Shown: piece by piece, positions 39,001-47,595 of the stretch
How positions within the stretch are numbered: the stretch's first letter is position 1
Layout: every line of letters begins with the position of its first letter
NCBI RefSeq assembly: GCF_902459465.1
Contig: NC_047065.1
Location: forward strand, 3,034,309 to 3,098,308
Source of the DNA: Asterias rubens
Taxonomy: Eukaryota > Echinodermata > Asteroidea > Forcipulatida > Asteriidae
Reading direction: 5' to 3'
DNA: 64,000 nucleotides
Translations under genes and position numbers: made by a program
The notes under the pieces: model-generated
The model's input: the letters and a program-made list of their open reading frames with translations, nothing else
Told to the model about the DNA's origin: nothing
Database searches by the model: none

Positions 39001-42000
39001 GTTACCAAACATGACCAGCGCCTGAGGGCCTCGATCTTGGCTTGAAAAAGTGCATAAGAATTACTGTTCTGATTATTCTCCTGATTTTGTTTTCAGAACG
39101 TGACATTACACCGAGGGATAAGATGCTAGATGAGTGTGTGATTCATCTACTCAACTCTGGTAACTGGATTGATGCTATGGGAGCAGACTTCATTGGTACC
39201 CAGTACTCAATGGTAAATTGTCTGGTTATAAATTGTTTGGCTATAATTGCTTCTCTCCACCCAGGGTTTAATGGGTACCTGTGAGGGCAGATATGGTTCT
39301 TTTGATTGATTTAGCCGAGTAGCGCATAATTGTTGCACAGGCTGTATACTCCCCAGGGAGCTGAGATGGTTCAAGGGGATGGATTAAGGCCCATCCTGGG
39401 GTCGATTTCACAAAGAGTTAGGACTAGTCCTAACTTAATACTAGTCCTAAGAGATATCAAAAACGTACAGCTAGTCCTATGTTAGGAGTAGTAACTGGTC
39501 CTAACTCAAGATAAGACTAGTCCTAACTCTTTGTGAAATACACCCCTGTGGTAATAATGTTGGAAGCGCTTTGAGACGCGCTTTGGGTGTGTAAAGTAAC
39601 ATAAAACAAACGGTTATTATTATTTTCATTCTTTCTGTCTTCAGTTGGGTAAAGTGATAGCTGCTGTTTGTCATGATCTCTCCATCGGCAACGAGGCATT
39701 AAAGACTTCAACCTGTCTGTGGAACGCTACTCTACAGATATTCAGCTCCGGGAATAAACAGGTTAAAAGAAACAGCGCTGGCAAACCAACCGCTACGGTG
39801 CAGAGAGAATCTATGCTGGCCATTATGTTCAGGTAAGTAGTGGTAATTATTATTCATTATTCAACCAATGCTTGTTATTATGTTAAGATAATTAGTATAA
39901 GTTAAACTTGAAGGAACACGTTGCCTTGGATCGGACGAGTTGGTCGTTGAAAAACGTTTGAAACTGTTTGTTATGAAATGCATAAGGTTAGATAGATAAT
40001 TCAAAAGTAGAATATAATGATCCACACAAATTTGCCTCGAAATTTGCGAAGTAACATGGTTGGCCGCCGACCGTGTTAGTCGAAGAGGAAACCACGCAAT
40101 TTCGAGGCATATTTGTGTAGATCATTGTATTCTACTTTTACAACATCTTTCTAACCACATACATTTTATATCGAACGGTTACAAGCGATTTTTATATACT
40201 AACTCGTCCGATCCAAGGCAACATGTTCCTTTAATTATAAAATCAATGCTAGTCATAATCTTTAGGTGACAAAATTGATATATCTTCATTATTTGTTTGG
40301 CTTTACTCGATACAGTTTTGTTATAGACGAGACTCTTTGCAAATTTGTGAGATTCATAATTCCGTGGTGTTCATTTGTAAATGCTATGGCCAGAGATGCT
40401 GTCTCCTGCTGTCATCTTGCTAAACGTTGGTTTACTCAATAATTTTGATGCAGGTACCATGACTCTTTTTGCTGTTTTTTTAAAAAGCAGATGCTCTTTT
40501 CAGATAGGTTTTTGATGTAATATGGCTTTAATTTTATCTTTCTTGCCTTTTGCCTGTAAATCAAGCTTGCGTTGACAAAAACCAATCCATGTCCCTATCT
40601 CTAATCTGAGAATGGTAGTTTTGGATAACGATTCTTTCATTTTGACCATCAGGTCGGATTTTCTTCAGTTCTTGAAGCATCTTCGCTCACCTCTTTGTCT
40701 CTCTGTGATGCTTTCTTGTCTGGTGAAGTTGCATAATGTCTTAAGAGACGATAGTCCCAATGAGCTATCACATGAACACACCAAACTCTGGCCAACCACT
40801 GTTACCAAGTAAGTTGTATTTAATAGATGGAAAATTGGAAAGGGGGAAGAAAGAATATTAATTTTTTGTTTGTGGTTTTACCAATAAACACCGATGTGTT
40901 CTAGCACTGTATACTTTCTCGAGCTCAATGCTTTGTTATTAAGACATCTGCTCTAGCAATGCAATGGTTACGGGTTTGAACCCTACTCGGGTGATTTGCC
41001 TGTGGAATATTTTCACAGAGTATACAGTGCTTACAGTAATACACACCGGTGTATGGGTAATAAGAAATTACATTCTATATCCCTGACTCAAAACTACTCT
41101 AAATTTTGTCCATGTAATTTAAAATACATACCATAAAACAAACTCATAAACAAATTCTTTCAAAGTAAATTGACACTTTTTTGCACACTGATAAATCTAC
41201 AGCTAAATCGTTGTTTTTTTTTTTTTTTTTTTGGGGGGGGGGCACAGTTTTGAAATGAAATTAAAGTGTGTAATCATGCTTTGTTTTGCAGTGTGAGTTC
41301 CATTAATGTTGATTCTGTAACCATGGTTATGGGTCAGCTGATCAGTCATGTAATCAATGTCAACCCTAGCCAGCCCTCCTGGCTGAGGACCCAAGCCGAT
41401 CTCCACTATGGTGAGTTTACTTGTTTTTTTTTCAAGAAATTAAACTTGAAAAAATGTCTTGTTACTTTGGATGGTGATTATTGGTATAAATTTCATAAAG
41501 TTAGTTCCATATCGGATATTGGATACCAATGTTGCTTTTTGATATTGGATATTCACATATGTTTGTACAGCGAATGTCAATGTTGCTTTTTCGATATTCA
41601 CCGAATAAATCAACGGGAATGTCCAATATCCAATATTGATGTACAATATCCAATATAAAAAAGCAACATTGATATTCTCTGTACAAACATATTTGAGCAT
41701 CCAATATCCAGTATTGAACTATTGCATAAATTTCTTGCCTTTCTCAGGGAACAATCAGTACGCCTCAGCCCTGCAATTCTATCTGCAGTCAGCGAGTATT
41801 ATAACAGGGTTTTTTGAGATGCCCCCTCCTCGCGATGTCTGGAACGACCAAGTGTATCGCCGTTTAATCAAGTGTTGCAGTCAGTTACAGTGTTTCACTC
41901 TAGTGGCATTGTTGTGTCAGTTCTTACAGCCGGTAGACTACACAACAGCATTCAAGGCGTTGCAGGAGAAAACATGGTGAGTATGTCGAGAAAAAAATAA

Positions 42001-43767
42001 AAATAAATCTTAGATGATGTTAATGTGTACGATTAATTTAAAAAAGTATTCCACATTTTCATTTCTGTGTGCTTTCATAGGCAGCATTCATCCTTTTGAG
42101 AATTTTTTATATTTCTAATTTACCAATTAATTTTTAAGCCGAGTCACAATTTTGTTTTAATTTGAAAAAGCTGTCTTTTTTTTTTTGTATTGTGTGAAAA
42201 TTTTTTGATTTTCTTTTCAATATCAAGTAATGAAACTGGCTAGTAAAGATAGCTCAGTTTGTAGAGTGCCGGCATGTCAATCTGGAGGTTGCATGGTTAA
42301 AGGCAGTGGACACTATTGGTAATTACTTAAAATAATTATTAGCATCAAACCTTTCTTGGTGACGAGTAATGGGGAGAGGTTAATAGTATAGAACATTGTG
42401 AGAAACGGCTCCCTCTGAAGTGCCATAGTTTTCCACAAATTTGATTTTGAGACCTCAGATTTAGAACTTGAGGTCTCGAAATCAACCATCTAAACGCACA
42501 CAACTTTGTGTGACAGGGGTGTTTTTTCTTCCGTTATTATCTCGCAAGTTCGATGACCGATTGAGCTCAAATTTTCACAGGTTTGTTATTTTATGCATAT
42601 CTTGAGATACACCAACTGTCTTTGACAATTACCAATAGTGTCCACTGCCTTTAAGTCCTGCTCTAGTCAATTTGTCTTTGTTCAACCCAAAATTATTTGT
42701 GTTTCTGAATGATTTCTTGTGATTTTCTTTGCCTAGTTACGACGCTTGTGATGCTCTGTATGACTGTATCTGGGACGTCACTCTACTGGAATATCTCATA
42801 TGTATCCTTTAATCCATGCAGTCAATGTAGGGGATGCAGTGACCAGATTATTATTAAGTGTGCTATTTGTTTGGGGTTTGCTGTTTTTCTTTTTAAATTT
42901 GGGGTGTTGGAAGTTTTGTGACTTGTTTCGAGTATTGGTTTACCATAATGTATAGCGACATAATCTTGGTGCAAGACGTTTTTAATCACTATCACTCAGC
43001 TATCGCGATAGCCCTCTCCACGCTGCCCACATTTCTATTGATCAATAGCGGGAAAACTTCCAGATCACCGCCACATTGTTCTTGCTGACAGGTTTGCAGC
43101 TTCCAGAAAAGCCCTCTATCAGTGGAATATTTGGAACGTACTCTGTAGTGATGAGTGTGTGTACATGTTTGTAGGCCTTGTGGTTTTACCAACTCATCAG
43201 AGACCGTCTTGCAGTAAGACTAAAAGCCACATAGATCTACACCAGGTTTTTTTTGTACAGCTTTGATTGTACGGATAAAGAGAGAATCACAAGGAACAGA
43301 AGTGCCCTCTTAAAACTATTTGATTAGGTTTCCTTAATAGTTTTTCCCACCATCAGGTCTTCATGGGAAACGGAATGAAGTAGAGAAAAAACAAAGAGCG
43401 GTAAGTGTTTAAATAGATATTTGCATAAAAACTTTCTTGGTAAAAAGCAACGCGGAGCTGTTGATAGTATAAAACATTGTGAGAAACCACTCCCTCTGAA
43501 GTAACTAAAATAATTCTTTTTAGGGGGGATTCGGTTGAATTCTATTAAATTGGGAATCTTTGAACAAATTCCAAGAAGCTTGGTAGAATTAAATTGACTT
43601 CTCTCAGCTCAGTTGATTTATTTTGTTTGTTTGAATTCTTCTGACGGCAGATACAAGCGATGAGTGAAGCGGAGCTAAATACGAGTAACCCAGAAAACAT
43701 CCTGAGTGCTGCGACTCAGTGGAGAGCTTGCAAACTACTGCGAGCAATGACCAAGCAGTATTTATAA
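27080..43767 (+). CDS. INTS8: Integrator complex subunit 8 (INTS8), complete, 21 coding exons
   Basis: Exons: 27080-27212, 27675-27837, 28729-28869, 29641-29715, 30188-30233, 31378-31701, 32854-33018, 33485-33715, 34798-34856, 35426-35571, 36650-36783, 37295-37405, 38272-38470, 39097-39212, 39645-39832, 40653-40808, 41292-41410, 41748-41976, 42737-42801, 43357-43400, 43651-43767. They sum to 2961 bases in one continuous frame, 986 residues (human is 995). INTS8 is a helical-repeat scaffold of the nuclear Integrator complex, which cleaves snRNA and promoter-proximal transcripts; its N terminus helps recruit PP2A. Conserved blocks include WFEFLL (residues 25-30), LKCLALQVAAHLNW, VLYNRW-like ALAVYNRW, YRRLIKCCSQLQC, LCQFLQPVDYTTAFKALQE and the C-terminal NTSNPENILSAATQWR. 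Identity is clearest in the C-terminal third. Residues coded by exons 5-10 diverge most and exon 5 is only 46 bases. All junctions are GT-AG. Introns carry many foldbacks, SINEs and MITEs. Confidence 0.95.
28037..28345 (+). mobile_element. tRNA-derived SINE (INTS8 intron 2)
   Basis: The head resembles a tRNA with an A box (TGGCTTGTGCG) and a B box (GTTCGATGCCC). A body of about 240 bp follows, ending AGTAAGGATGATTAGCC. A second copy lies on the opposite strand at 48121-48429 and matches over the whole length, which fixes the boundaries. Confidence 0.8.
29100..29365. mobile_element. Foldback MITE, GGAACACGTTGCCTTGGATC family, truncated
   Basis: It shares with the intact copy at 39911-40234 the segments around GATAGATAATTTAAAAGTAGAAT, CAATTTCGAG and the right end TTGTCCGATCCAAGGCAGC..TTCCTTTAA. 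The left terminus is degraded. Located in INTS8 intron 3. Confidence 0.6.
29735..29963. mobile_element. GGGCCCAATTTCATA-family foldback (INTS8 intron 4)
   Basis: It begins GGGCCCAAGTTCATGGCTCTGCTTA and ends with the inverted counterpart AAGCAGAGCCATGAAATTGA. The interior repeats AAGC/GCTTA motifs. Same family as 8001-8284, 45934-46191, 50078-50312 and 60027-60264. Confidence 0.65.
30746..31014. mobile_element. tRNA-cored foldback element (INTS8 intron 5)
   Basis: Arms of about 90 bp are inverted copies: TACCCATACACCGATGTGTG at the left, and its mirror near CACATTGGTGTATGGGTA at the right. Between them lies a tRNA-like segment on the minus strand with an A box (GTCTAGTTGGTAAGAC) and a B box (GGGTTTGAATCCC). 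Related copies: 33099-33361, 40877-41053, 55850-56000. Confidence 0.7.
31118..31315. mobile_element. Foldback hairpin upstream of INTS8 exon 6
   Basis: Left arm AAATCTCTTTTGAAGGAGTG..GGC pairs with right arm GCCACCACTCCTTCAAAAGA. An outer pair (GAGAGTAACT / AGTTACTCTC) extends it. It is related to hairpins at 36826-36935, 38047-38185 and 56935-57020, which share the TCTTTTGA..GTGTTGGTTCT core. Confidence 0.6.
31737..32098 (+). mobile_element. TTAA MITE copy (INTS8 intron 6)
   Basis: TTAA plus AGGCAGTGGACACTATT at the left; the internal and right-end sequence of the family follows, with TTAA decayed at the right end. It begins 35 bp after the exon 6 donor. Confidence 0.8.
32328..32686 (+). 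repeat. 32-bp minisatellite (INTS8 intron 6)
   Basis: Nine near-identical units of TCATCTTTGCTCAAGTCAAG plus 12 more bases, with exact period 32, then a degenerate tail. Because 32 is not a multiple of 3 the same repetitive peptide appears open in several frames; it is not coding. Confidence 0.9.
33099..33361. mobile_element. tRNA-cored foldback element (INTS8 intron 7)
   Basis: Same family as 30746-31014, but the tRNA-like core reads on the plus strand (33216-33290): GCTCGG acceptor-like stem, A box TGGTCTAGTTGG, and a 3' arm ending CCCACCCGAGT that pairs with it. The flanking arms contain CACAGGCATATTACTCGGGT and its inverse. Confidence 0.7.
33388..33443. mobile_element. TTAA MITE right-end fragment before INTS8 exon 8
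   Basis: Short match to the family terminus (GAGTAGTTACCAATAGTGTC..AGTGCCTTAA). It ends about 40 bp before the exon 8 acceptor. Confidence 0.55.
33610..34032 (+). repeat. Threefold tandem duplication of the INTS8 exon 8 end and donor
   Basis: Unit 1 (33610-33749) holds the last 106 bases of exon 8 with its donor GTGAGT. Unit 2 (about 33750-33902) repeats it 140 bp further with an intact donor at 33856. Unit 3 (about 33903-34032) is more diverged, with donor GTTAGT at 34009. Extension from unit 1 into unit 2 reaches TAG after seven codons. Both extra copies carry TTATTAG where exon 8 has TAATTAG. Confidence 0.85.
34075..34230 (+). repeat. AT-rich microsatellites (TAA)n, (TA)n
   Basis: Runs of AAT/TAA near 34079-34107 and TA runs near 34108-34121 and 34206-34227, in INTS8 intron 8. 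Confidence 0.8.
35130..35236 (+). mobile_element. Probable LINE 3' end with (TGAA)n tail (INTS8 intron 9)
   Basis: The segment ends TTTGTATAATAAACCCTTGA followed by TGAATGAATGAATGA. That layout, a poly(A)-type signal followed by a short-unit tail, is typical of 5'-truncated non-LTR retrotransposons. No coding part remains. Confidence 0.4.
36093..36606. mobile_element. Foldback element (INTS8 intron 10)
   Basis: The core is a strong hairpin at 36414-36556 (CAATTGTTGCACGCTGTGAT ... mirrored by CACAGCGTGCAACAATTG) with arms of about 60 bp. The broader limits near TTGTTATACC and GGTTTGTTATAC are less certain. Confidence 0.6.
36826..36935. mobile_element. Hairpin element (INTS8 intron 11)
   Basis: AATCTCTTTAGAGTGAGTGT..GGCTCT pairs with AGAGCCAACACTCCCTCAAA..GAGATT. 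Same family as 31118-31315 and 38047-38185. Confidence 0.6.
38047..38185. mobile_element. Near-perfect hairpin element (INTS8 intron 12)
   Basis: AACTAAGGAGAGGTTTGCGG ... is mirrored by ... CCGCAAACCTCTCTTAG, with inner arms AACATCTCTTTTGGGTAGTG / CACTACTCAAAAGAGATT. Arms of about 60 bp. Related TGGTGTTACCGCAAACC pieces occur at 37140-37160 and 53000-53185. Confidence 0.75.
38508..38623. mobile_element. GGGCCC-family fragment after INTS8 exon 13
   Basis: TTGCTTAGCAGAAACTGGGT through TTTATAAAATTGGGCCC; same interior and right end as 50078-50312. Confidence 0.5.
38649..39024 (-). mobile_element. TTAA MITE copy, diverged (INTS8 intron 13)
   Basis: TTAATGGCACTGGACAACTT at the left and family interior in reverse orientation; the right terminus is degraded. 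It ends about 70 bp before the exon 14 acceptor. Confidence 0.7.
39230..39625 (+). mobile_element. SINE body with a nested foldback MITE (INTS8 intron 14)
   Basis: TAATTGCTTCTCTCCACCCA, GGGTACCTGTGAGGGCAGAT and the tail GGAAGCGCTTTGAGACGCGC match the body style of the SINE at 44677-44990. It is interrupted at 39397-39546 by a foldback with ends GGGGTCGATTTCACAAAGAG and CTCTTTGTGAAATACACCCC. Confidence 0.6.
39397..39546. mobile_element. Foldback MITE, GTCGATTTCACAAA family
   Basis: Inverted ends (GTCGATTTCACAAAGAGTTA / TAACTCTTTGTGAAAT) and interior repeats of GACTAGTCCTAAC. A second copy is at 46012-46163. Confidence 0.75.
39911..40234. mobile_element. Foldback MITE, intact (INTS8 intron 15)
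   Basis: Left end AAGGAACACGTTGCCTTGGA and right end TCCAAGGCAACATGTTCCTT are inverted copies. The interior pair GCCTCGAAATTTGCG / CGCAATTTCGAGGC makes most of the element self-complementary. About 324 bp, with no coding. Confidence 0.8.
40877..41053 (+). mobile_element. tRNA-cored foldback element, reduced (INTS8 intron 16)
   Basis: ACCGATGTGTTCTAGCACTG at the left and CACACCGGTGTATGGGTAA at the right. The core carries AAGACATCTGCTCTAGCAAT and the B box GGGTTTGAACCCTACTCGGG on the plus strand. Confidence 0.6.
41510..41719. mobile_element. Foldback element directly before INTS8 exon 18
   Basis: GGATATTGGATACCAATGTT and CATATGTTTGTACAG at the left are mirrored by CTGTACAAACATATTTG and CAATATCCAGTATT at the right. 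The right end lies about 30 bp before the exon 18 acceptor, so it may cover the branch-point region. Confidence 0.7.
42241..42705 (+). mobile_element. tRNA-derived SINE split by a TTAA MITE (INTS8 intron 18)
   Basis: The left part 42241-42296 has the A box AGCTCAGTTTGTAGAGTGCC. The right part resumes at 42655 with GTCCTGCTCTAGTCAATTTG and TTTGTTCAACCC. The TTAA MITE (42297-42654) interrupts it inside the B box. A related uninterrupted segment is at 14836-14920. Confidence 0.75.
42297..42654 (+). mobile_element. TTAA MITE copy inside a SINE
   Basis: TTAA at both ends, AGGCAGTGGACACTATTGG / CCAATAGTGTCCACTGCCT termini, and central palindrome GAGACCTCAG..CTTGAGGTCTC. Here the target is directly visible because the SINE continues on both sides. 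Confidence 0.9.
43409..43512 (+). mobile_element. TTAA MITE fragment next to the INTS8 exon 20 donor
   Basis: Carries TTTGCATAAAAACTTTCTTG and GTATAAAACATTGTGAGAAA of the family interior; both termini are degraded. It starts eight bases after the exon. Confidence 0.6.
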
Positions 43768-44370
43768 CCACATTCACCTTCTTTCGAGAGAGAGCATCCT
43801 TTATAGACTGTAATAATAATAATAACAATAATAATAAAAATAAACATTTCTATGGCGCTCTACAATTAACACAGCGCCTCACAAGAAAAACAAAATAACA
43901 TAAGTAGAAAGCAAAACAAAAGAAAATTACAGGAGGCTCTCAGTGGGGAAACAAAAACGTTTTGAGAGACCGCTTGAAGATCGAAGTAGACTCTGCTTCT
44001 CTGACGTCACAAGGCAGTTGGTTCCAAAGCTTATGAGCTGCATTGAAAAATAGACTGTATCGAATAAGACATCACCATTCAAATACCTGCCCCTGCCCTA
44101 CAACATGGTGTCAGTGTTTCTGTAGGCGTGTACGTGTATAGGTGCATGGGTGTGCCGTAGAAATCAAACTGGGAACACTGCGTGCCTCATTGATGTACGC
44201 GTTTAGACGCGCAAACGGCCTACACTACAAGATGGCCACTTTCATAGCAACAAAGGGGTTATTTGATCAGTCTACATTGTATAGATCCACAGATATCACT
44301 TCTCGGGAATAAACTTATTTACCATCACTAAGCATGCTAAGAGGAATTAATGAGCAGTTTAAAACTGTTG

Positions 44371-44480
44371 GGGCGTCGTGGCCGAGCGGTCTAGGGTGGT
44401 GGACTCAAGTTGAATCCTTGCCTGGTCAGCCTGGCTACACTTGTGTCCTTGAGCAAGGCACTTAATCATAATTGCTTCTT
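44371..44480 (+). mobile_element. tRNA-Leu/Ser-like SINE head
   Basis: GGGGCGTCGTGGCCGAGCGG contains a good A box; it then reads GTCTAGGGTGGTGGACTC and continues into TTGAGCAAGGCACTTAATC. It is truncated where the repeat array begins. Confidence 0.6.
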
Positions 44481-45460
44481 GGAAAATATGTGTGTAAACT
44501 CTTTTACAATCTCCAAGAGGAACTTATTAGAAGTTTAGGATCTGTTCCGTAGACTTGGCACTAATGGCTCATTGATAGAGTGCCCTGAATATCAACAGAT
44601 GCCACCTCTTAGAATAAATTGTGGAAACTCTTTTACAAATACCAAGAGGAACTTATAAGAAGCCTAAGAACTGATTATGGGGTGTCGTGGATGAGCGGTC
44701 TAGGGCGGTGGACTTAAGTTCTGTAACATTTTCAGAATTTGGGTTTGAATTATGGTGTGGTTAGTCGCAGCGTCTCTGTTCTTGAGCAAGACACTTTATA
44801 TCATAATTGCTTCTCTACACCTAGGAGTATGAATGGGTACTGCGGAGAGCTGGGGAGTAACCTGCGATGGACTGGCATCCTGTCCAGGGGGGATGGAAAT
44901 ATTCTCAATCATTTAATGCCATGAAAACCGGATATGAACTCTGGCCTGATGAGCCATATTGGATTGGGACAGACTTTACTTTACTTTTAAGAATACTCCG
45001 TACCCACAATTAGCCAATTTACAGAGCACCCATATTTCAACAGATATTGCATCTTGGAAATAAGTGTAAAAAAATGTTTTACAATCACTATAAAGGTGAA
45101 TGTGTAAAAGTTTTAGAACTTTTTCTGTACCCAAGCATTATTGGTTTAGTGACAGAACGCCCTCAATATCAACAGATGCCACATCTTGGAAATGGGTGTA
45201 AAGTCTTTTTTAATCACCAAAAGGAACTTATAAGAATTTTAAAAACTTTTTTGGGGGTACTTTATAGAGCGCCCTCAATATCAACAGATATCACATCTTG
45301 GGAAATAAGTGTGTAAGATCTTTTACAATCACCAAAAGGTACTTATAACAAATTTTAAAGTTTAAGAATTGTTGTGTAGACTTTGAAACCGTTAGCTCAT
45401 TGAAAGAAAGTCATCAACAGATAGTACATCTTGGAAATAAGTGTATAAAATCTTTCCCTT
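44475..45460 (+). repeat. Array of about 90-145 bp repeats interrupted by a SINE
   Basis: Repeated phrases AATATCAACAGATGCCACAT, CTTGGAAATAAGTGT and ACCAAAAGGAACTTATAAGA recur at about 44475, 44580, 45030, 45165, 45275 and 45410. The SINE at 44677-44990 splits the array. Confidence 0.65.
44677..44990 (+). mobile_element. tRNA-Leu/Ser-like SINE, near full length
   Basis: Starts GGGGTGTCGTGGATGAGCGG, then B box GGGTTTGAATTATGG, TTCTTGAGCAAGACACTT and body GATGGACTGGCATCCTGTCC, and ends near CTTTACTTTACTTTTAA. A reverse-strand relative is at 48500-48805. Confidence 0.65.
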
Positions 45461-45933
45461 CGTTTAAGCAACTAGTAATGTGCATCACTCTAGAGCAAAA
45501 TGAGACATTGTAAATAAAGGTTTGTACAGTTCAAAGATATCTTTTGGTAGGTTTTCATAATTTTTTTAATAACTTTGGAAAACAATAATGGTAATTGTCA
45601 AAGACCAGCAAATGTAGACCTTTAAAAAAAAATAAGATGAAGTCAAATGCAGAGACATTGGAATAATTTAGTTTATGATTAAGTACATAATTATTTGTTT
45701 ACATGCAAAACAAGTTTTCTGGTTTTGCTATGTTCTGCCATAACAGTCACTGTGTGAAGGTGCACCTGGCTATGACTGATGAATGTTTTACTCGACAAAT
45801 TGTCTCAAAACATGATATGGCTTAAAAAGCATATAATTACACTATGTCTACCAGTTCTGGTTGCTGCAATAATGGCTGGTATTTCGTTTTCAAAAAGGTA
45901 CATGCAGTATACATAAATGTGACTGGGGAACCA

Positions 45934-46191
45934 GGGCCCAATTTCATAGAGCTGCTAAAAATTGTGCTTGGCATGAAATTTTGGCCTTGATATAAACAGC
46001 CGTCGATTTCACAAAACTTCCTAATTTAAGACTAATCTTGGGACTTAGGATGAGTCCCAACCCTGTACTGTAGCATGCAGACCTTAAGACTAATCCTACG
46101 TTAGGACGAGTTACTCGTCCTAACTCGAGATTAGACGAGTCCTAACTCTTTGTGAAATCGACCCCTGGACTATACCAACCAAATTGGGCCC
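45934..46191. mobile_element. GGGCCC-family foldback containing a second foldback
   Basis: Outer ends GGGCCCAATTTCATAGAGCT and CCAAATTGGGCCC. The inner element 46012-46163 (GTCGATTTCACAAAACTTCC ... TAACTCTTTGTGAAATCGAC) is inserted in it, so the inner family moved later. Confidence 0.75.
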
Positions 46192-47595
46192 CTGGTATTT
46201 CCTTCCTCCATGCTGAAACATGTATGTACCAATCAATGCAGCGCATACGAATAAACCGTCTAGCAGTGTCACAAGGAAATATGGGAATAGCACGTGTTTG
46301 ACTCTCCTGTTTATAATAAACCGATCCACTATTGACCAATCACAACGCAACGAAGGTCCGACAAATAAGGTCCGACATGCGTGCGCGTATGCTTGGCGCG
46401 CGCGGTAGAGTTGTGCAGAAAGGCATTGGAGAGCCCCACGTGTTCTTGCTCTCACACGTGCGTCCAGGGCGGAGCCTAATGGGTCGGTCTATTGCCATTC
46501 CATTTGTTTGTATCAATTTAGAAGAACAAAGTTTCCCCATTGAAAAGCACTATCGACAGTGACAATTTCGTAGTGCAGAAAAATCAATTGCCGCCGCTGA
46601 GATTCAGTCATGGCGTCGGGCTACAAAACATTAAAATGTGTGTAAAAATGTAGACAGATTTTTGAGCCCCCAAAAAGGTATAGGCCTAAAGCGTAAACGT
46701 TTTGCCTAGTTATTGTTGTTGAATGCTGTGATCTAGGGGCTGTGGACTTCCAACTTGAGGTATTTTAGATGGCATGGTCAGATCTTTTTCTACCTCCATG
46801 GTCAGAAAGGCCCTTTTGCTGAGAGGTGTGTGCAGGGCCGGACAAGCTTTGTTTAAGCATAGTTTAAAAAACTGACGCTCGGACGTTAGGTAAATTACAC
46901 CGAAAGTATACAGAGGGGTAGGCCTTGCGACTCCCTGTATCAAATTGAGCATGCGGTCAATACAAAAATGTCCCCTTGCTGTGTACAAAAACTGTGAGAC
47001 TTCTAACTATTTCCGTGTATTCTTGAATATTTAGCATTTTGCAATGTATGATGTCGAAATTTATTTAGTGAGTTGCTCCGCCTCGCCCTACCATTTACCA
47101 ATTACATGTGTAATCATGGAGCAATTTTAGGAACCTAGACTAGGCTGAAATGTGAAATCCCACCTGGACGCCAATTCGGCAAGTAACTCTTTTGATACAA
47201 CGGTAGATCAGCTGTGCAGATCAGTGCAGAGACAATGACCATTCCTATCAATGGGAAACAAAACATTCACTTGCTGAAATGGCGCCCATGCGTATTTCAC
47301 GTCCCAACAATAAGCTTCAGTTCCGCATTTTGCGCCTTGCGGCGCTCTATTATCTTTGGTCTGCACACACACGCTCGGGTGATTTAGTCATTGAACTCGC
47401 GGCTGGCGTTGTCGTCCGTGACTACATCACCAGAGTCCAGTCTTTATCTCTGTGACTGTAAATGGAGCCCAGTGTTCACTGGTCTGGGGGCCTTAACAGT
47501 AGAATTTGTGCACGCTACACGTGATTCGTAATTTCTTTAATTTGTACACATACTGCACAGACTACTGACGGTGCACTTGTTGCCTTTTGATTGAG

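Larger units (their letters stand above)
43768..47595 (+). other. INTS8 3' UTR and intergenic region to the aldolase gene
   Basis: AATAAA signals at 43833, 43839 and 45513 could end INTS8. It holds (AAT)n at 43811-43840, a SINE-like segment sharing GTTCCAAAG with 13360-13620 (43840-44062), two tRNA-headed SINEs, a 90-145 bp repeat array, a nested pair of foldbacks, and a CpG-rich interval 46320-46620. The parts 45520-45930 and 46700-47590 show nothing recognisable. Confidence 0.5.

Noticed and set aside
41266-41658. 130-codon frame running past INTS8 exon 17
   Set aside because: Only 41292-41410 is exon; the rest reads through the donor into a foldback element.
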